Counted from the stretch's first letter, positions 15,588 to 24,622 are shown. The stretch is DNA of 64,000 bases from Candidatus Pyrohabitans jungbluthii (GCA_002010065.2 MTMD02000010.1:7478-71477); one strand, 5' to 3'. Made by a program: numbers and translations. The notes: generated by a model not told the origin, from the sequence alone.

Positions 15588-16568
15588 ATGATTGAAAAGG
15601 TCGCTGAACTGCTTCGGGAGCTGGTTGATATAGCCTCTCCTCCCGGAGAGGAGAATAAGCTGGCAGGACATATTGAGGAGAAGTTTGATAAGCTTGGCTA
15701 CGAAGCCGAGCGCTTTCAGGGTAACCTGCTCCTGAATCCGGAGGCAGACTTCTGGGTAGCGACACACCTCGATGCCCTCACTGTGAGCAGCGAATTTCGC
15801 ATCTCTCGCGGCTATGCCTTCGGTCCCGGTGTATGCGATGCCAAGGCAGGCATTGCAGCGATGCTGCTCGCGCTTGAGCGCATCGCAGAGCTTAAGCTTG
15901 GTTTTGCCCTGTTTGTGGAGGAGGAAACCACAGGCAAAGGCTCAGCGCTCATCGCAGAGCACTACTCCCCGCGACGCTGCGTTGTGCTTGAACCCACCTC
16001 GCTGCGCATCGCGAGGGAGCAGTATGGAAGTATTGAGCTGGCTTTCAGCATTACCGGAAAAGCGGCACATGCTGCAGTACCAGAGCGGGGGGTTAATGCA
16101 GTAGAACGCGCCTTCGCACTGCTCGAAGAGTTGAGAAAGCTCCCTGCGAATGTGAGCATTTTGAAGATCGCTGGAGGGAACGACATCTACGCAATACCCG
16201 AGAGCTGCAACATGGTGGTGGACATAATATTCCCTCCCGGGGTTAGCCTGAAGGAGGTGCGCAGCGCAGCCCTCAGGATTGGCAGAGCCTATGGAAGCGT
16301 TGAGGTGGTGGAGGAAGAAGAGGCTTTTAACTTAGACGGTGAAGCTGCAGGGCTTCTGGAAGAAGCTCTAAAGCGGATGAAAATAGAACCACGAACCTCA
16401 GCCATGCCCTCGTGGTGTGATGCCTCAAATCTCAAAAAGGCTGGCTGGGATGTTGTGGTTTTTGGACCAGGAGAGCTTGCGCCCTGCCATACGCAGCGCG
16501 AGAGGGTTAGCCTCCGCGAGGTTCTTCTAACTTCACGGGTTATTGAGGAGCTGAATGCGCTGGTGTAG
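15588..16568 (+). CDS. M20-family metallopeptidase/deacylase (ArgE/DapE/LysK-like)
   Basis: The 326-aa protein has the M20 metal site: His-Asp in ATHLDAL, Asp in GVCDAKAG, the catalytic and metal Glu pair in FVEEETTGKGS, Glu in VVLEPTS, and His in ELAPCHTQRERV. The dimerisation domain lies in the middle (about 150-260, GKAAHAAVPERGVNA). Members remove acyl groups from arginine, lysine or diaminopimelate intermediates or cut dipeptides; this one could be a LysW- or N-acetyl-type deacylase but nothing here decides it. ATG 15588 follows a TTTTTATTT box by about 25 nt, so the message may be leaderless. Confidence 0.88.
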   Translation: MIEKVAELLRELVDIASPPGEENKLAGHIEEKFDKLGYEAERFQGNLLLNPEADFWVATHLDALTVSSEFRISRGYAFGPGVCDAKAGIAAMLLALERIAELKLGFALFVEEETTGKGSALIAEHYSPRRCVVLEPTSLRIAREQYGSIELAFSITGKAAHAAVPERGVNAVERAFALLEELRKLPANVSILKIAGGNDIYAIPESCNMVVDIIFPPGVSLKEVRSAALRIGRAYGSVEVVEEEEAFNLDGEAAGLLEEALKRMKIEPRTSAMPSWCDASNLKKAGWDVVVFGPGELAPCHTQRERVSLREVLLTSRVIEELNALV

Positions 16569-16600
16569 GTGCTTAAAAATCTTTTTACACGTGGCTTCGC

Positions 16601-18379
16601 ATGCTGAGCACGGGTGAGCGCTTGAGGATCGCGGTTATAGACTACTCTCGCTGCCAGCCCAAGAAGTGTTCTCTGGAGTGCATAAAGTTCTGCCCCGGCG
16701 TGCGCATGGGCGATGAGACAATTGTTATGGACGAAGCCAGGGGCAAGCCTGCGATTTCAGAACTCCTGTGCACGGGCTGTGGAATCTGCGTTAAGAAGTG
16801 TCCCTTTGAGGCAATAACAATAGTTAACCTCCCCGACGAGCTGGACCGCGACAAGGTGCACCAGTACGGGGAGAACGGTTTCCGCGTTTTTCGACTGCCC
16901 TACCCGAAGGAGGGTGCGGTTACAGGCCTAATTGGCGAGAACGGCATCGGCAAGACCACAATCCTGAAAATCCTGGCGGGCGAACTCGTGCCCAACTTCG
17001 GCGAGGATAGTGCTGATAAACAGCGCGTGCTTGAGCACTTCGCGGGCACGCAGCTTCACGACTACTTCAAAGCGCTCTACGCCGGAGAAATTAAGCCTGT
17101 GCACAAACCCCAGTACGTGGATGCTCTGCCCAAGGTGGTTCGCGGAGAAGTTCGCGAGCTTCTGGAGAGCATAGACGAGCGGGGCGAAATGCGCGAGATG
17201 GTGGAAAAGCTTGAGCTGACCCATGCACTGGATAGGGAGCTTTCCCAGCTCAGCGGGGGCGAGCTCCAGCGCGTGGCAATAGCGGCGGCGCTTCTTCGCG
17301 AGGGCGATGTGTACATCTTCGACGAGCCCTCGAGCTACCTCGACGTTGCCCAGCGCCTCAAGGTGGGCAGGGTTATACGCGAGCTGGCACAGGAGAAGCG
17401 CGTTATTCTGGTGGAACATGATTTGGTTGTTCTCGATTACCTCGCCGACTATGTGCACGTGCTCTACGGTAAAGCGGGAGCCTATGGTATCGTCTCCCAC
17501 CCGCGCAGCGTTCGGCAGGGAATAAACGTATACTTAAACGGCTACCTGCGCGAGGAGAATGTTAGAATAAGAAGCGAGCCTGTGAGATTTGAGGTTAAGC
17601 CACCAATAGTTGCCAGGGAGGAGAACCTGCTGCTGAGCTTCTCAAAGCTGAGCAAGAGCTACGATGGCTTTAAGCTTGAGGTGGAGGGTGGCGAGTTCTA
17701 CCGCGGCGAGGTTGTAGGCGTACTCGGACCAAACGCCACCGGAAAGACCACCTTTGTGAAGATGCTCGCGGGCGTAATTGAGCCCGACGAGGGTGAGGTG
17801 AGCACCTCCGCAAAAGTGGCGTACAAGCCCCAGTACATTAAACCAGAGTTCTCTGGAACAGTGCTTGAAGCTCTTGCCAGAGTTGCGACGCTGGGCGATG
17901 CCTTTTTCGAGAATGAAATTGCAAGACCCCTGGACTTAAAATCTCTCTACGACCGCAAGGTGAAGGAGCTGAGCGGAGGCGAACTTCAGCGCGTGGCAAT
18001 AGCGCTGTGCCTGGCAAGGGAAGCTGAGGTGTACCTTCTCGATGAACCCAGCGCTTACCTGGATGTGGAGCAGCGCCTCAGAGTGGCGAGGATGATCCGC
18101 CGCGTAATGGAGAAGCGCGAAGCTCTCGGTATAGTGGTGGACCACGACATCCTCTTCATAGACTACATCTCAGACCGCGCTATGGTCTTTGCTGGCGAGC
18201 CCGGCAGGCGGGGCGAGGCAACGGCACCGCTCGAGATGCGCTCAGCTATGAACACCTTCCTGAGCGGGATGGACATAACCTTCAGGCGCGACCCGGAGAC
18301 AGGGAGACCCCGTGCGAATAAGCCAGGGAGCGTTAAGGATCGCGAGCAGAAGGCGAAGGGAGAGTACTACTACCTGTAG
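16601..18379 (+). CDS. abce1: Ribosome-recycling ATPase ABCE1 (Rli1)
   Basis: The 592-aa protein has the N-terminal two-cluster Fe-S domain ([15 protein letters not shown] and [15 protein letters not shown], residues 18-70). Two ABC domains follow, with Walker [10 protein letters not shown] and GPNATGKTT, signatures [15 protein letters not shown] and [15 protein letters not shown], and Walker [11 protein letters not shown] and [10 protein letters not shown]. The order is that of ABCE1, which splits ribosomes after termination and is universal in archaea. GCTTAAAAAT (16571-16580) is about 25 nt from ATG, pointing to a leaderless transcript. Nothing abnormal was seen. Confidence 0.97.
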   Translation: MLSTGERLRIAVIDYSRCQPKKCSLECIKFCPGVRMGDETIVMDEARGKPAISELLCTGCGICVKKCPFEAITIVNLPDELDRDKVHQYGENGFRVFRLPYPKEGAVTGLIGENGIGKTTILKILAGELVPNFGEDSADKQRVLEHFAGTQLHDYFKALYAGEIKPVHKPQYVDALPKVVRGEVRELLESIDERGEMREMVEKLELTHALDRELSQLSGGELQRVAIAAALLREGDVYIFDEPSSYLDVAQRLKVGRVIRELAQEKRVILVEHDLVVLDYLADYVHVLYGKAGAYGIVSHPRSVRQGINVYLNGYLREENVRIRSEPVRFEVKPPIVAREENLLLSFSKLSKSYDGFKLEVEGGEFYRGEVVGVLGPNATGKTTFVKMLAGVIEPDEGEVSTSAKVAYKPQYIKPEFSGTVLEALARVATLGDAFFENEIARPLDLKSLYDRKVKELSGGELQRVAIALCLAREAEVYLLDEPSAYLDVEQRLRVARMIRRVMEKREALGIVVDHDILFIDYISDRAMVFAGEPGRRGEATAPLEMRSAMNTFLSGMDITFRRDPETGRPRANKPGSVKDREQKAKGEYYYL

Positions 18380-18503
18380 CTTGAGCCCAAAACCGCAAAG
18401 TATATAAATCACACCGCAAGAGAGGGGATGACCTCAGGTGCCTCCGCAACTCCTGGGCAGAATGGAAAATATTAAATATACCCGCGATAACTGTTGAATT
18501 CTG
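18380..18503. other. Intergenic region with two TATA-like boxes
   Basis: AGTATATAAAT (18399-18409) and ATATTAAATATACC (18470-18483) are both good TATA boxes. The second lies about 25 nt before the GTG that starts the next gene. Between them a 15-codon frame opens at ATG 18427, but nothing else supports it as a gene. The first box could drive a short leader or small RNA. Confidence 0.4.
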
Positions 18504-18806
18504 GTGGTTATATTGACTGGTGATAATTGGACTGATGAAGAGGAAAGTGTGTTTCACAAAAAACTGAAGATAAAACTGAAGGAGAAGGGCAAAGAGGGAA
18601 GAATTCTGTTCCTTAAGGATTATCTGGATTATCTCCTGAGGAACGACAGACCTCTGCCGCCCGACTTTCCCACTTTTGCAAGGGAGATTATGGGTCTCGA
18701 CGACAGAAAGGGGTTTATCCACATACGGATATGGCACGAGAGGAGCGAACTCGTGGAGTTCGCCCAGGCGATGGGATACGAGTACAGGATAGACCACTAT
18801 GACTGA
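18504..18806 (+). CDS. Conserved-looking 100-aa protein before fae-hps, unknown
   Basis: The protein is 100 aa, strongly charged and soluble. It starts with GTG 18504, about 25 nt after a TATA box, so it may be leaderless. The N-terminal half is a Lys/Glu-rich helix; the C-terminal half reads [17 protein letters not shown] followed by [18 protein letters not shown]. It overlaps the start of the fae-hps gene by 8 nt, which implies co-translation. I do not recognise a family. Its position suggests a role linked to formaldehyde fixation or pentose synthesis, but this is only context. Confidence 0.65.
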   Translation: MVILTGDNWTDEEESVFHKKLKIKLKEKGKEGRILFLKDYLDYLLRNDRPLPPDFPTFAREIMGLDDRKGFIHIRIWHERSELVEFAQAMGYEYRIDHYD

Positions 18807-19995
18807 AGAGGATTTTCTTGTGGGAGAGGCTCTCGTTGGAGAGGAGCCTGAAATAGCGCATATAGATTTGATTGTGGGCAAGAAGAGTGGGCCCGCCGGC
18901 ATGGCATTCGCAAACTCCTTCGCCCAGCCGAGGGCAGGGCATACGCCGATACTTGGAGTTATCCGCCCCAATCTTCCCGCGAAGCCGGCGACGCTCATAG
19001 TGCCCAAGGTGACTATCAGAAACCTCGAAGATGCGGAGAAGATGTTCGGCCCGGCGCAGAGCGCCGTTGCCAAGGCAGTGGCTGACGCCGTAGAGGAGGG
19101 AATTATTCCCAGAGCGCAGGCGGAGGAGCTTGTGGTTATAGTTTCAGTGTTCATCCATCCCAGAGGCAGGGACTACCAGCGCATCTACCGATACAACTAC
19201 GCAGCAACGAAGCTTGCACTCCGCAGAGCGATGAGCAAATTCCCGTGTATAGATAAAGTTTTAGAGGAGAAGGATAAGTCTATGCATGCTATGATAGGAT
19301 TTAGAATAAACAATCTGAAGAAGCCCCCATACCTGGAGGTGGCTCTGGACATTCCGGACTGGCGCAGGGTGGAAGGGATTATCAGAGCATTACCGAGGAG
19401 CGACGCGATTATAATCGAGGCAGGCACGCCCCTGATAAAACGCTATGGCGTGGAGGTGGTGCAGAAGATCCACCAGCTTAGGCCGGAGACCGTCGTGGTG
19501 GCTGACCTTAAGACCCTGGACACAGGTAACTTAGAGGCGAGGATGGCGGGCGATGCCACGGCTGACGTGATAGGTTTCTCAGGCCTTGCCCCGCTCAAAA
19601 CCATGGAGAAGTTCATAGAGGAGTGCAAGAAGGTTGGAGCACTCTCGCTGATGGACACCCTCAACGTTCCCGACCCCGTGGAGGTGCTCAAAAAGCTGAA
19701 GGTTAAGCCGGACATAGTGGAGCTTCACAGAGCCATAGACGTGGAGCAGACGCAGGAGTCTGAGTGGGGCAACATCCAGGAGATAAAGAGGGTGTGCGAC
19801 AACAAGGTTCTCGTAGCAGTGGCCGGCGGGATAAGAGTGGACAAAGTACCAGAGGCACTAAAGGCAGGCGCTGATATCCTCGTCGTCGGTCGTGCGATTA
19901 CCGCAGCCAAGGACGTTACAGGCGCTGCGAGGGCATTCCTCCAGAAGATGGGCGTTGAGGAAGTGGATCAGTTCAGAATAATGACGGACTTTTAG
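18799..19995 (+). CDS. fae-hps: Bifunctional formaldehyde-activating enzyme / hexulose-6-phosphate synthase
   Basis: The 398-aa fusion has an Fae domain (residues about 1-165, with [36 protein letters not shown] and the conserved His in the first motif) and an Hps domain (about 170-398, a TIM barrel with [18 protein letters not shown] and [20 protein letters not shown]). Fae condenses formaldehyde with tetrahydromethanopterin. Hps interconverts formaldehyde plus ribulose 5-phosphate and hexulose 6-phosphate; in archaea that lack the oxidative pentose pathway the reverse direction supplies pentoses. Fae-Hps fusions are known from methanogens and Archaeoglobus, which supports a euryarchaeal host with H4MPT. 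Confidence 0.96.
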   Translation: MTEEDFLVGEALVGEEPEIAHIDLIVGKKSGPAGMAFANSFAQPRAGHTPILGVIRPNLPAKPATLIVPKVTIRNLEDAEKMFGPAQSAVAKAVADAVEEGIIPRAQAEELVVIVSVFIHPRGRDYQRIYRYNYAATKLALRRAMSKFPCIDKVLEEKDKSMHAMIGFRINNLKKPPYLEVALDIPDWRRVEGIIRALPRSDAIIIEAGTPLIKRYGVEVVQKIHQLRPETVVVADLKTLDTGNLEARMAGDATADVIGFSGLAPLKTMEKFIEECKKVGALSLMDTLNVPDPVEVLKKLKVKPDIVELHRAIDVEQTQESEWGNIQEIKRVCDNKVLVAVAGGIRVDKVPEALKAGADILVVGRAITAAKDVTGAARAFLQKMGVEEVDQFRIMTDF

Positions 19996-20028
19996 CTGAG
20001 AAAATCAGATTTAAAGTAAAAAGAGAGC

Positions 20029-20154
20029 TCACCAGTAGGTTTTGAGAAGGTCGTCCTCGGTGAGCTTTCTGACCTTGCGCGGGTCATACACCTGCGCAGC
20101 CTCGCCATCGCCTCCGTAACCATGAGTTCCGCAGTTGCCAGTGCACATTCCCAT
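20029..20154 (-). CDS. 41-aa Cys/Gly protein (MGMCTGNCG...), unknown
   Basis: Minus-strand translation from ATG 20154 gives 41 aa beginning MGMCTGNCGTHGYGGDGEAA and ending KLTEDDLLKTYW before TGA. GGGGTG (20161-20166 in minus orientation) is a good ribosome binding site 6 nt upstream, and AT-rich promoter sequence lies further up. A C-x3-C pair with a nearby His could bind a metal or an Fe-S cluster; the Gly-rich part is flexible. The size is typical of overlooked archaeal redox or regulatory peptides. I do not know the family. The gene sits alone, convergent with fae-hps and separated from the acylphosphatase gene by about 80 bp. Confidence 0.65.
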   Translation of the reverse strand: MGMCTGNCGTHGYGGDGEAAQVYDPRKVRKLTEDDLLKTYW

Positions 20155-20164
20155 TTTTTCACCC

Positions 20165-20197
20165 CTGGTTATTTTAACCTGTGGTTAGAATACTAAC
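20165..20197 (-). promoter_or_regulatory. Two tandem palindromes upstream of the 41-aa Cys protein
   Basis: GGTTA-TTT-TAACC (20167-20179) and GTTAG-AATA-CTAAC (20184-20197) lie side by side immediately before the ribosome binding site. Both contain a GTTA/TAAC half-site. Placed between a TATA-like AAAAATATTT (about 20205-20215, minus) and the start codon, they look like operator sites for a dimeric regulator. Confidence 0.45.
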
Positions 20198-20235
20198 ATT
20201 GCAAATATTTTTACAAGGCAAAAAAAGAGGCGTGT

Positions 20236-20979
20236 TTATGCTCCCACTTTCTCCAGAACTCTGGCGAGGGTTGCTTTTATTTCGTCTATTTCTTCGTAAA
20301 TCCTTGCAATATCGCTGGCAAGATGGTCTTTAAAAGCTTCTCTGTTCTTTTCTCCCTCCTCTTTAATCGCGCGAATGGTCTCATCCTGCTTGTTGAGCAT
20401 TGCCGAAGTATCTTCTTTTACTGATTTTATGGTTTGGATAGTCTCATCCTGCTTTTGAAGCATTGCTGACGTGTCCTCTTTTACGGATTTTATGGCTTTG
20501 ATAGTTTCGTCCTGCTTTTCAAGCATCATCGTTGTGTCTTCCTTAACAGACTTTATAGCTTCGATAGTTTCGTCCTGCTTCGTGAGCATCGCCGTTGTGT
20601 CTTCTTTCACAGATTTTATTGCTTCGGTAGTTTCATCCTGCTTCTTAAGCATCTTACCCCCATAGGTAGCAATTTTAGAGAGCTGCATCGCCGTGAGGTA
20701 GCGGTAGTAGTTTTCCGTTTTCATAACGTTCCCCGAGTAATCTTCACTCTCTACTTTCTCCACTTGGCTGTTCTCCGGGAACTTCGAAGAGACGATTTCA
20801 AGAAAGGCGTTGACCTTCTCTTCAGAAGAATCAATTAGAGTAAAAACAGCCTGCCTGCCGTTGATGTAGGTGTTGTCGGCAAAAAAGCGCTCTATTTCAA
20901 GAGACTCTGCTATGCCAAGGAGAAAGGGGCGGTAGCCAACGTCGTGGACACTGCCGATAATCGTTATTTTCTTCTTCAT
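20236..20979 (-). CDS. Acylphosphatase-like domain fused to a repeat coiled coil
   Basis: The 247-aa protein begins with an acylphosphatase-like fold (residues about 1-75: ITIIGSVHDVGYRPFLLGIA contains the G-x-V-x-x-V-G-Y-R loop, and the expected Asn lies in FFADNTYINGRQA). A linker leads to a run of near-identical 21-residue units of the form MLxKQDETIxAIKSVKEDT, then a C-terminal helix with DIARIYEEIDEIKATLARVLEKV. The repeats should form a long coiled coil. I start at ATG 20979, about 28 nt after a TATATATAA box. Similar proteins occur in other archaea, but their role is unknown. The enzymatic domain may serve only as a binding module. Confidence 0.8.
   Translation of the reverse strand: MKKKITIIGSVHDVGYRPFLLGIAESLEIERFFADNTYINGRQAVFTLIDSSEEKVNAFLEIVSSKFPENSQVEKVESEDYSGNVMKTENYYRYLTAMQLSKIATYGGKMLKKQDETTEAIKSVKEDTTAMLTKQDETIEAIKSVKEDTTMMLEKQDETIKAIKSVKEDTSAMLQKQDETIQTIKSVKEDTSAMLNKQDETIRAIKEEGEKNREAFKDHLASDIARIYEEIDEIKATLARVLEKVGA
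20362..20652 (-). repeat. 63-bp tandem repeats in the coiled-coil gene
   Basis: Four complete 63-bp units and one partial unit follow each other, each starting with ATG-CTN (MLxKQ) at 20652, 20589, 20526, 20463 and 20400 on the minus strand. The unit encodes 21 residues, three heptads, so unit number can change without breaking the coiled coil. Confidence 0.85.
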
Positions 20980-21152
20980 AATAAATGGATTCCAGAGGCG
21001 CCTTATATATAATTTTCCTGTGGGCAGGTTCTTGCACAACCTCAATCGCTTATCTATAAGTACATTTTTTAATAGCATTTATTTACCTTAAGGCGTTTAT
21101 AGTTGTTAATTATTCAAAATCGAGGGTGAGTTGGAGGAAGGGCAAATGTCAG

Positions 21153-21578
21153 ATGAAAAAATTAATTGAGATAGAATTATATAAGGAAATATTGAGCTTT
21201 CGAAAACATAACGACACAATTTTGATGTCTGAAGCTTCAATACTAACAGCTTTAACTTCTGGGTTAATTTATGCTTACGGAACGTATGCAGGCAGCATAA
21301 TAAGTGCATATATCGCAATAGTAGGTATTGCTTCTTCTATATGTTTCCTGCTTTTAATGCGGCAGATGGTACTTGGTGCCGAGGCAAGAGATAAAATAGC
21401 AAAAGATATTGAGAAAAAGTTAGGATTTAAACACATTAATTATGTTAAGTTTTATATGAAATTCTGCCGATGGAGCGTTAAAGCAAGGCATATCATAATT
21501 GGCTATGGAATATTCCTTATGATTTTATGGTTATCTTTGTTTACTGCTGCTTTAGATTATCTAATTGCTAGTTGTTAA
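21153..21578 (+). CDS. Two-TM membrane protein in AT-rich island, unknown
   Basis: The product is about 141 aa with an N-terminal amphipathic helix (KKLIEIELYKEILSFRKHNDT), two close membrane segments (about residues 28-48 and 52-72), a charged cytoplasmic part (GAEARDKIAKDIEKKLGFK) and a last hydrophobic stretch (GYGIFLMILWLSLFTAALDYLI). GGAGGAAGGG at 21133-21142 supports ATG 21153. AT content is clearly higher than in neighbouring genes. The layout resembles small 2TM proteins of the SLATT/RipA type, some of which are predicted pore-forming effectors; this is by architecture only. Confidence 0.65.
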   Translation: MKKLIEIELYKEILSFRKHNDTILMSEASILTALTSGLIYAYGTYAGSIISAYIAIVGIASSICFLLLMRQMVLGAEARDKIAKDIEKKLGFKHINYVKFYMKFCRWSVKARHIIIGYGIFLMILWLSLFTAALDYLIASC

Positions 21579-21656
21579 ATTACGAAACGTTTAAATATAA
21601 GATTTTCAATTATCTAAATAAATTTCCATCCAAGCACATTCGTGTTGGAGATTGAA

Positions 21657-22454
21657 ATGGGGAATTTTATTTTATATGGTCTGCAACATAAAAATGTCTT
21701 TGTAAAAATATATACAAGTTTATTAATTTTGTGGTTCTTGCTAATTTTGTGGTTTGGAATAGATTCTAAGGATATTGGTACGTTTTTAGTTGCCTTAATA
21801 TTTTTTGCTCTTCCGCCTGCAATCCCACTAATTTATTTCGAAAGAAAGCGTAACAAACCCGTCCAAACAATGGTCACCAAAGATGCAACGCACATAACAG
21901 AAGAAAAAGATATACTTATTGAACAAAAATTGGATGAAAAGTGTCCTTATTGCTCAGGAGACCTTTTTGAAATTGAAAGAAAAGGTTTATTTGGAATTAA
22001 AAAGGAGATTAAATGTAAATCATGCGATAATAAATGGAAAAATATAGATCAATTGCTTAAATTTAAGAATATGCTGGATGAACTGGCAAAAGCGAGAGCA
22101 GAAGAAAAAAAGAAAATTGAAGTTGATAAATTCACTATTAAGTTTTGCCCTAAATGTGGCAATGAAATATCTAAAAGAAGTAATTTCTGTCAGAATTGCG
22201 GTCAAGATTTAACTGCCTATAAAGCTAAATCATCAGGAAATACATTTGGAGTTGCTGCTCTTGCAAGTGCGGTAGTTGGACTTATAACATCTTTTGTAGG
22301 TCTAGGAATTCTTTTGGGACCTCTTGCTATAATATTAGGTGCAATAGCACAAAGTAGAGGAGAAAAATATGCCATTGCAGGAATTTTCCTCGGAATAATT
22401 ACAACTTTGTGGAGCCTTTTCATTGAAATTTTGGCTGCACTAATATTCTTTTGA
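21657..22454 (+). CDS. Zinc-ribbon membrane protein with C-terminal DUF4190-like region
   Basis: The product is about 265 aa. Two membrane segments at residues about 18-60 are followed by two zinc ribbons, CPYCSGD with CKSCDNKW (about 100-135) and CPKCGNE with CQNCGQD (about 165-185). The end holds two or three hydrophobic segments rich in Gly/Ala/Ile (VVGLITSFVGLGILLGPLAI, YAIAGIFLGII) as in DUF4190-type domains. TTGGAG precedes ATG 21657. Such zinc-ribbon/DUF4190 proteins are widespread and uncharacterised. The base composition is AT-rich like its two neighbours. Confidence 0.7.
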   Translation: MGNFILYGLQHKNVFVKIYTSLLILWFLLILWFGIDSKDIGTFLVALIFFALPPAIPLIYFERKRNKPVQTMVTKDATHITEEKDILIEQKLDEKCPYCSGDLFEIERKGLFGIKKEIKCKSCDNKWKNIDQLLKFKNMLDELAKARAEEKKKIEVDKFTIKFCPKCGNEISKRSNFCQNCGQDLTAYKAKSSGNTFGVAALASAVVGLITSFVGLGILLGPLAIILGAIAQSRGEKYAIAGIFLGIITTLWSLFIEILAALIFF

Positions 22455-22465
22455 TGTCTTAAATT

Positions 22466-22933
22466 CTAACAATCGAGTATTAAATACACCTGAAGGACTG
22501 TTATTACAATAAAAATAAAGAAAATAAAGTAGTGTATTGGTACCTTCAAGAGACAATTTTTGACAAATTGTGGCATCTTGATAAATTCTAAATAATTCTT
22601 TCGCTCTATTCCAAAAAGTAAATTTTTAATGCCTAACTCTTCTTCGATTTTCTGCATTCTCTTTTTTCGCTCTTCATTAAAATATGTCAGCCTTCTATCA
22701 ATCAACCATGCTATAAGGATGAGTAAACTAGACAAAATTCCTGCAAACTTTTTGTAAGTTTCTATATTTCCTTTGAGCAGTTCTCCAAAGATCGAAAAAG
22801 ACGATAACAATAAAATAGACATCAGAGCATAACTAATATACGTATTTCTTTTTCTTTCTTCTCTTAATTCTTGATATTCAAATTTTAGTAATTCGCATTC
22901 TTCTTTGGTTAACTTTTTGTCCTTCTCTGCCAT
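22466..22933 (-). CDS. Membrane protein with SLATT/RipA-like layout, unknown
   Basis: The 155-aa protein starts with a charged helix (KLTKEECELLKFEYQELREE), has two membrane segments (about 35-50 and 64-80, ILSSLLILIAWLIDRR), a charged cytoplasmic section (NEERKKRMQKIEEELGIKN), and a third segment near the C-terminus (HYFIFFIFIVITVLQVYLIL). Gene and flanks are AT-rich. It is convergent with the zinc-ribbon gene. The plan matches that of the 21153 gene although direct similarity is weak. No catalytic motif was seen. Confidence 0.6.
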   Translation of the reverse strand: MAEKDKKLTKEECELLKFEYQELREERKRNTYISYALMSILLLSSFSIFGELLKGNIETYKKFAGILSSLLILIAWLIDRRLTYFNEERKKRMQKIEEELGIKNLLFGIERKNYLEFIKMPQFVKNCLLKVPIHYFIFFIFIVITVLQVYLILDC

Positions 22934-23168
22934 TTATTTAACCGTCCTATACTTTGTAGACATACTATGCATGCTCTTTCTATTTTTAAATTTTAGTGGT
23001 GTCCAAATAAGCGTCGAAATGTCATGTTTTCCAGTACCACAGATTATCTATCCAGTTCTTATTTTGGACAGATATGCTAGCAGTGGTAGAAAATCTTTAT
23101 ACACTTTTTATAACAAGTCTAGAAGCGATTCGAAAGAGTTATCATAGACTTAATGGTAAGTGATACCC
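22934..23168. other. AT-rich intergenic region with an inverted repeat
   Basis: TGTCCAAATAAG (23000-23011) and CTTATTTTGGACA (23058-23070) are near-perfect inverted copies separated by 46 bp. They could be the ends of a very short mobile element remnant. TATA-like CTTTATAC (23093-23100) and TTTTTATAAC (23105-23114) precede cysS. No open frame of note is present. Confidence 0.5.
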
Positions 23169-24584
23169 ATGCCTCAGAATCCACCCATCAAGCTCTACAA
23201 CACCATGACGCGCAGGAAGGAGCGATTTGTCCCCCTTCACGAGGGCGAGGTGAGAATGTACACCTGCGGACCTACGGTTTACGACTATGCCCACATAGGC
23301 AACTTCCGTGCGTACGTTTTTGAAGACCTTCTGCGCAGGTTTCTGGAGTACAAGGGCTACCGCGTTATACAGGTGATGAACATCACCGATGTGGATGACA
23401 AGACGATAAAGCGAAGTCGCGAAGAAGGGGTTAGCCTACGCGAGTATACGCGGCGCTACGAGCGTGCATTCTTTGAAGACCTCGAAAAGCTGAATATAGA
23501 GCGAGCGGAGTACTACCCCCGCGCCACTGAGCACATCCCAGATATGGTGGCGCTCATTCAGAAGTTGATGGAGAAGGGCTACGCCTACAAAGCCAGCGAC
23601 GGAAGCATCTACTACGACATCTCCAAGTTTAAAGAATACGGAAAGCTCTCCCAGCTTAAGCTCGAAGGGCTGAAAGCGGGGGCGAGGGTGAGGCAGGACG
23701 AATATGCGAAGGAAGAGGCACACGACTTTGCGCTGTGGAAGGCGTGGAGCGAGGAGGATGGCGAGGTTTACTGGGACACCCCTCTTGGTAAAGGCAGACC
23801 TGGCTGGCACATAGAGTGCAGCGCCATGAGCATGCGCTATTTGGGAGAGACGCTTGATATACACGCAGGCGGAGTGGACCTGATATTCCCCCACCACGAG
23901 AATGAGATTGCCCAGAGTGAGGCGGCGACGGGCAAGACCTTTGTGCGCTACTGGGTGCACAATGAGCACCTCCTCGTGGAAGGGCGAAAGATGAGCAAGC
24001 GCTATGGCAACTTCTACACTCTGAGAGACCTCCTCGCAAAAGGTTACGACCCCTTAGCAATACGCTACCTCCTGCTGGCGACGCACTACCGGAGGAAGCT
24101 CAACTTCACATTCAAAGCCCTGGAAGACGCTGCGCAGGCGCTGCGCAGACTCAACGACTTCCTCTCCCGCCTTGAGAGCTACTCGCCTTCTGCGAAAGAA
24201 GCCACGGAGCTTTCAAAGCGCGTGGATGAGGCAAGGCAGGAGTTCGACGCGGCGCTGTGTGACGATCTCGATACTCCCCGCGCTCTTGCCGCGGTTTTTA
24301 AACTTGTGCGCGAGGCTAATAAGGCTATTAACCAGAAAAGCGCCAGTAGCGCTGACGTGGCTGCTCTGAAGCGCTTCTTCGCAGACTTCAACCGCGTCTT
24401 CGGCGTTATACGTGAGGATAAGCGGGAGCTTCCAGAGGAGCTGATGAAGCTAATACGTGAGAGAGAAGAGGCGCGCAGGCGAAAAGACTTCGCCACTGCA
24501 GATCGCCTGAGAGAGGAGCTTCTGAAGCGAGGAGTTATAGTGGAAGACACCCCCCAGGGCACGCGCTGGAAGTGGAGAAAATAG
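23169..24584 (+). CDS. cysS: Cysteinyl-tRNA synthetase
   Basis: The product is about 471 aa. It carries the class I HIGH-type motif HIGNFRAY (residues about 40), the KMSKRYGNF motif (about 277), and the zinc ligands Cys in YTCGPTVYD, Cys in IECSAMS and His in HHENEIAQ. I start at ATG 23169; the upstream GTG adds only three residues and has no support. It charges tRNA-Cys directly. The window also encodes SepCysS, which makes Cys-tRNA from phosphoseryl-tRNA, so both routes seem present, as reported for Archaeoglobus. Confidence 0.96.
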   Translation: MPQNPPIKLYNTMTRRKERFVPLHEGEVRMYTCGPTVYDYAHIGNFRAYVFEDLLRRFLEYKGYRVIQVMNITDVDDKTIKRSREEGVSLREYTRRYERAFFEDLEKLNIERAEYYPRATEHIPDMVALIQKLMEKGYAYKASDGSIYYDISKFKEYGKLSQLKLEGLKAGARVRQDEYAKEEAHDFALWKAWSEEDGEVYWDTPLGKGRPGWHIECSAMSMRYLGETLDIHAGGVDLIFPHHENEIAQSEAATGKTFVRYWVHNEHLLVEGRKMSKRYGNFYTLRDLLAKGYDPLAIRYLLLATHYRRKLNFTFKALEDAAQALRRLNDFLSRLESYSPSAKEATELSKRVDEARQEFDAALCDDLDTPRALAAVFKLVREANKAINQKSASSADVAALKRFFADFNRVFGVIREDKRELPEELMKLIREREEARRRKDFATADRLREELLKRGVIVEDTPQGTRWKWRK

Positions 24585-24622
24585 TTTAGAGGTTAAGAGT
24601 TGGGGTTTAGGCAGGTGAAAGC

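Noticed and set aside
18427-18474. 15-codon open frame after a TATA box
   Set aside because: Too short to judge and no conserved features.
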